Shown one piece after another: positions 4,193 to 5,100 of a DNA stretch of 5,100 bases. The translations under genes and the position numbers were made by a program. Position 1 is the stretch's first letter; every line of letters starts with the position of its first letter. The stretch comes from Solirubrobacterales bacterium (GTDB taxonomy: Bacteria > Actinomycetota > Thermoleophilia > Solirubrobacterales > Solirubrobacteraceae), in contig JAATFK010000566.1 of the NCBI GenBank assembly GCA_015655225.1, forward strand, positions 1 through 5,100, in the 5' to 3' direction. A model generated the notes under the pieces. It made no database searches and was not told the DNA's origin. It was given only the letters and a program-made list of their open reading frames with translations.

Positions 4193-4247
4193 CATGAAGC
4201 TATGTCAGCCACCGTCCGATGGTCAATGGCGAACCGTCCGCTTCATG
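4193..4247. repeat. Direct and inverted repeats around the IHF-like promoter
   Basis: ACCGTCCG occurs twice in direct orientation, at 4211-4218 and 4233-4240, exactly 22 bp apart and on either side of the -35 box. CATGAAGC (4193-4200, overlapping the -10) and GCTTCATG (4240-4247) form an 8-bp inverted pair 39 bp apart. The direct repeats, two helical turns apart, could be activator or repressor sites. The rest of the 211-nt gap 4090-4300 shows only short GTCG/CGAC stems (about 4267-4298) downstream of the PLP-enzyme gene and no clear terminator. Confidence 0.45.
4197..4226 (-). promoter_or_regulatory. Predicted promoter of the IHF-like gene
   Basis: Minus-strand TTGACC (4226-4221) and TAGCTT (4202-4197) are separated by 18 nt. 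The -35 matches TTGACA at five of six positions, making this the best sigma-70-like promoter in the window. Transcription would start near 4190, leaving a leader of about 100 nt before GTG 4089. Confidence 0.5.
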
Positions 4248-4300
4248 CGCTACGAGCGGCCTTTTCGTCGCCAGCGACCTACTTGTCGGTTAATCGACGG

Positions 4301-5100
4301 TCAGGCGTCCGGGGCGGGAAGCGGGCCGTGCTCGGCCTCGAACTCCCGCTTGACGCGCTCGAACGCGCCAAGCGCCTCGTCGAGCGTCGCCCGGTCGTGC
4401 GTCGCCATCACGCTCGTGCGCAGCAGCGCACCGCCCGGCGGCACGGCGGGATGCAGTCCGACGTTCACGTAGACGCCGGCCTGATAGAGCGCCTTCCACA
4501 GCAGCGCGGCCTTCCAGTCGTCGGCGACCAGCACCGGGACGACCGGGGTCGCGACCGTCGTGCCGTCCGGCAGCGAGGCGGGGTCGACCACGTGGAAGCC
4601 GAGCGCCCGCAGCCCGTCGTTGAGGTAGCGGGCGTTCGCCAGCACCCGCGCGAACAGCGGCGGCCCGTCGGCTGAGCGGCAGATGCGGACGGCCGCGAGC
4701 GCGGCGCCGACGGCGGCCGGCACGGCCGAGGCGGTGAAGACGAACGGACGCGACTGGATCCGCAGGAACTCGATCACGTCCGCGGGTCCGGCGATCACGC
4801 CGCCGCAGGAGGCGAGCGACTTCGAGAAGGTCGCCATCCGCAGGTCGACGCGGTCCTCGATCCCGAGCAATTCGCAGGTGCCGGCGCCGCGCGCGCCGAG
4901 CACGCCGAGGCCGTGCGCCTCGTCGACCATCAGGCGCGCGCCGTAGCGCTCGCAGAGGTCGGCGATCTCGACCAGCGGGGCGACGTCGCCCTCCATCGAG
5001 AAGACGCCGTCGACCACGACGAGGATCCCGCCGCCGTCGCCCGCCGCCTGCTCCAGCCGTCTCTCCAGCAGGTCGAGGCGGTTGTGGCGGAAGACGCGCA
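4301..5100 (-). CDS. Alpha-oxoamine synthase family PLP enzyme (BioF/Kbl/SPT-like), C-terminal two thirds
   Basis: The frame is open through the right edge (last full codon 5098-5096), so about 130 N-terminal residues of a usual 390-400 are outside the window; 265 are visible. It is a fold-type I aminotransferase-like enzyme of the family that condenses an amino acid with an acyl-thioester and releases CO2. Visible landmarks, numbered from the edge: FRHNRLDLLERRL (3-15), VDGVFSMEGDVAPL (29-42), the cofactor motif VDEAHGLGVLG with Asp59 and His62, and the Schiff-base lysine Lys93 in TFSKSLASCGG, followed by SRPFVFTASAVPAA (about 116-129). The chain closes with the small C-terminal domain (VPVLVADDW, GVYVNVGLHPAVP, LLRTSVMATH). 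FSKSLAS-x-GG resembles serine palmitoyltransferase-like members more than typical BioF, but substrate cannot be fixed without the N-terminus. The partners are beyond the window. The family call is secure, the subfamily is not. Confidence 0.88.
   Translation of the reverse strand, partial: RVFRHNRLDLLERRLEQAAGDGGGILVVVDGVFSMEGDVAPLVEIADLCERYGARLMVDEAHGLGVLGARGAGTCELLGIEDRVDLRMATFSKSLASCGGVIAGPADVIEFLRIQSRPFVFTASAVPAAVGAALAAVRICRSADGPPLFARVLANARYLNDGLRALGFHVVDPASLPDGTTVATPVVPVLVADDWKAALLWKALYQAGVYVNVGLHPAVPPGGALLRTSVMATHDRATLDEALGAFERVKREFEAEHGPLPAPDA

Noticed and set aside
4090..4212. N-terminal extension of the IHF-like gene from ATG 4212.
   Set aside because: The extra residues look non-protein-like, would overlap the predicted promoter's -10, and AGGGAG is well placed for GTG 4089.
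4248..4265. Small stem CGCT-ACG-AGCG followed by GGCCTTTT, resembling a plus-strand terminator.
   Set aside because: Only four base pairs, and no plus-strand gene lies upstream to be terminated.
3936..4675. Two plus-strand open frames across the IHF-like/PLP-enzyme gap.
   Set aside because: They run antisense to conserved motifs of both real genes and are low-complexity Arg/Ala/Ser.
1..5100. tRNA, rRNA, CRISPR array, transposase or integrase.
   Set aside because: Looked for on both strands; no cloverleaf-like segment, regular repeat array or recombinase motif was seen.

Overview
The window looks like chromosomal DNA of a high-GC actinobacterium, most likely of the Solirubrobacterales/Thermoleophilia type. 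This rests on about 70-78% GC in the outer blocks, the codon use, an actinobacterial IHF-like protein with the RRWGSTRCRKFL core, and small secreted and lipoprotein families of a kind I associate with Solirubrobacter and Conexibacter. The lineage is inferred from remembered family resemblance, not from a marker gene.

Layout. Bases 1-2015 are a plus-strand, very GC-rich block of four genes: the C-terminal end of a solo B3/4-domain protein (PheT-like editing fold), an uncharacterised coiled-coil protein with a conserved Trp/Gly/Cys C-terminus, a small four-helix membrane protein, and a single-domain-pair VOC (glyoxalase/extradiol dioxygenase-like) protein. The last three each have a TANNNT hexamer 9-12 nt before the start codon, which suggests leaderless or near-leaderless transcripts.

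The strand changes in a 22-nt convergent gap (2016-2037). Everything from 2038 to the end is on the minus strand. In transcription order the minus-strand genes are: a partial alpha-oxoamine-synthase-family PLP enzyme (entering from beyond 5100, ending at 4301), an actinobacterial IHF-like nucleoid protein (4089-3706), an ArsR-like winged-helix regulator (3588-3244), a small secreted six-cysteine protein (3150-2731) and a lipoprotein (2709-2038). The stretch 2700-3240 falls to about 45-55% GC, so this looks like an accessory insert between two conserved GC-rich blocks.

How they may work together. The regulator, secreted protein and lipoprotein are collinear with gaps of 93 and 21 nt. The regulator has a 20-bp near-perfect palindrome over its predicted transcription start and ribosome binding site, as expected for an autorepressed switch. 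The most plausible undescribed system is therefore a small regulated envelope module, a DNA-binding sensor controlling a disulfide-rich exported protein and a lipoprotein, with a nucleoid-associated protein next to it. Function is unknown. The same 2 kb is rich in strong inverted repeats, including a perfect 24-bp palindrome inside the IHF-like gene and a 12-bp-stem hairpin inside the lipoprotein gene. I see no RNA gene, CRISPR array, transposase or integrase. No gene-free stretch exceeds about 210 bases.
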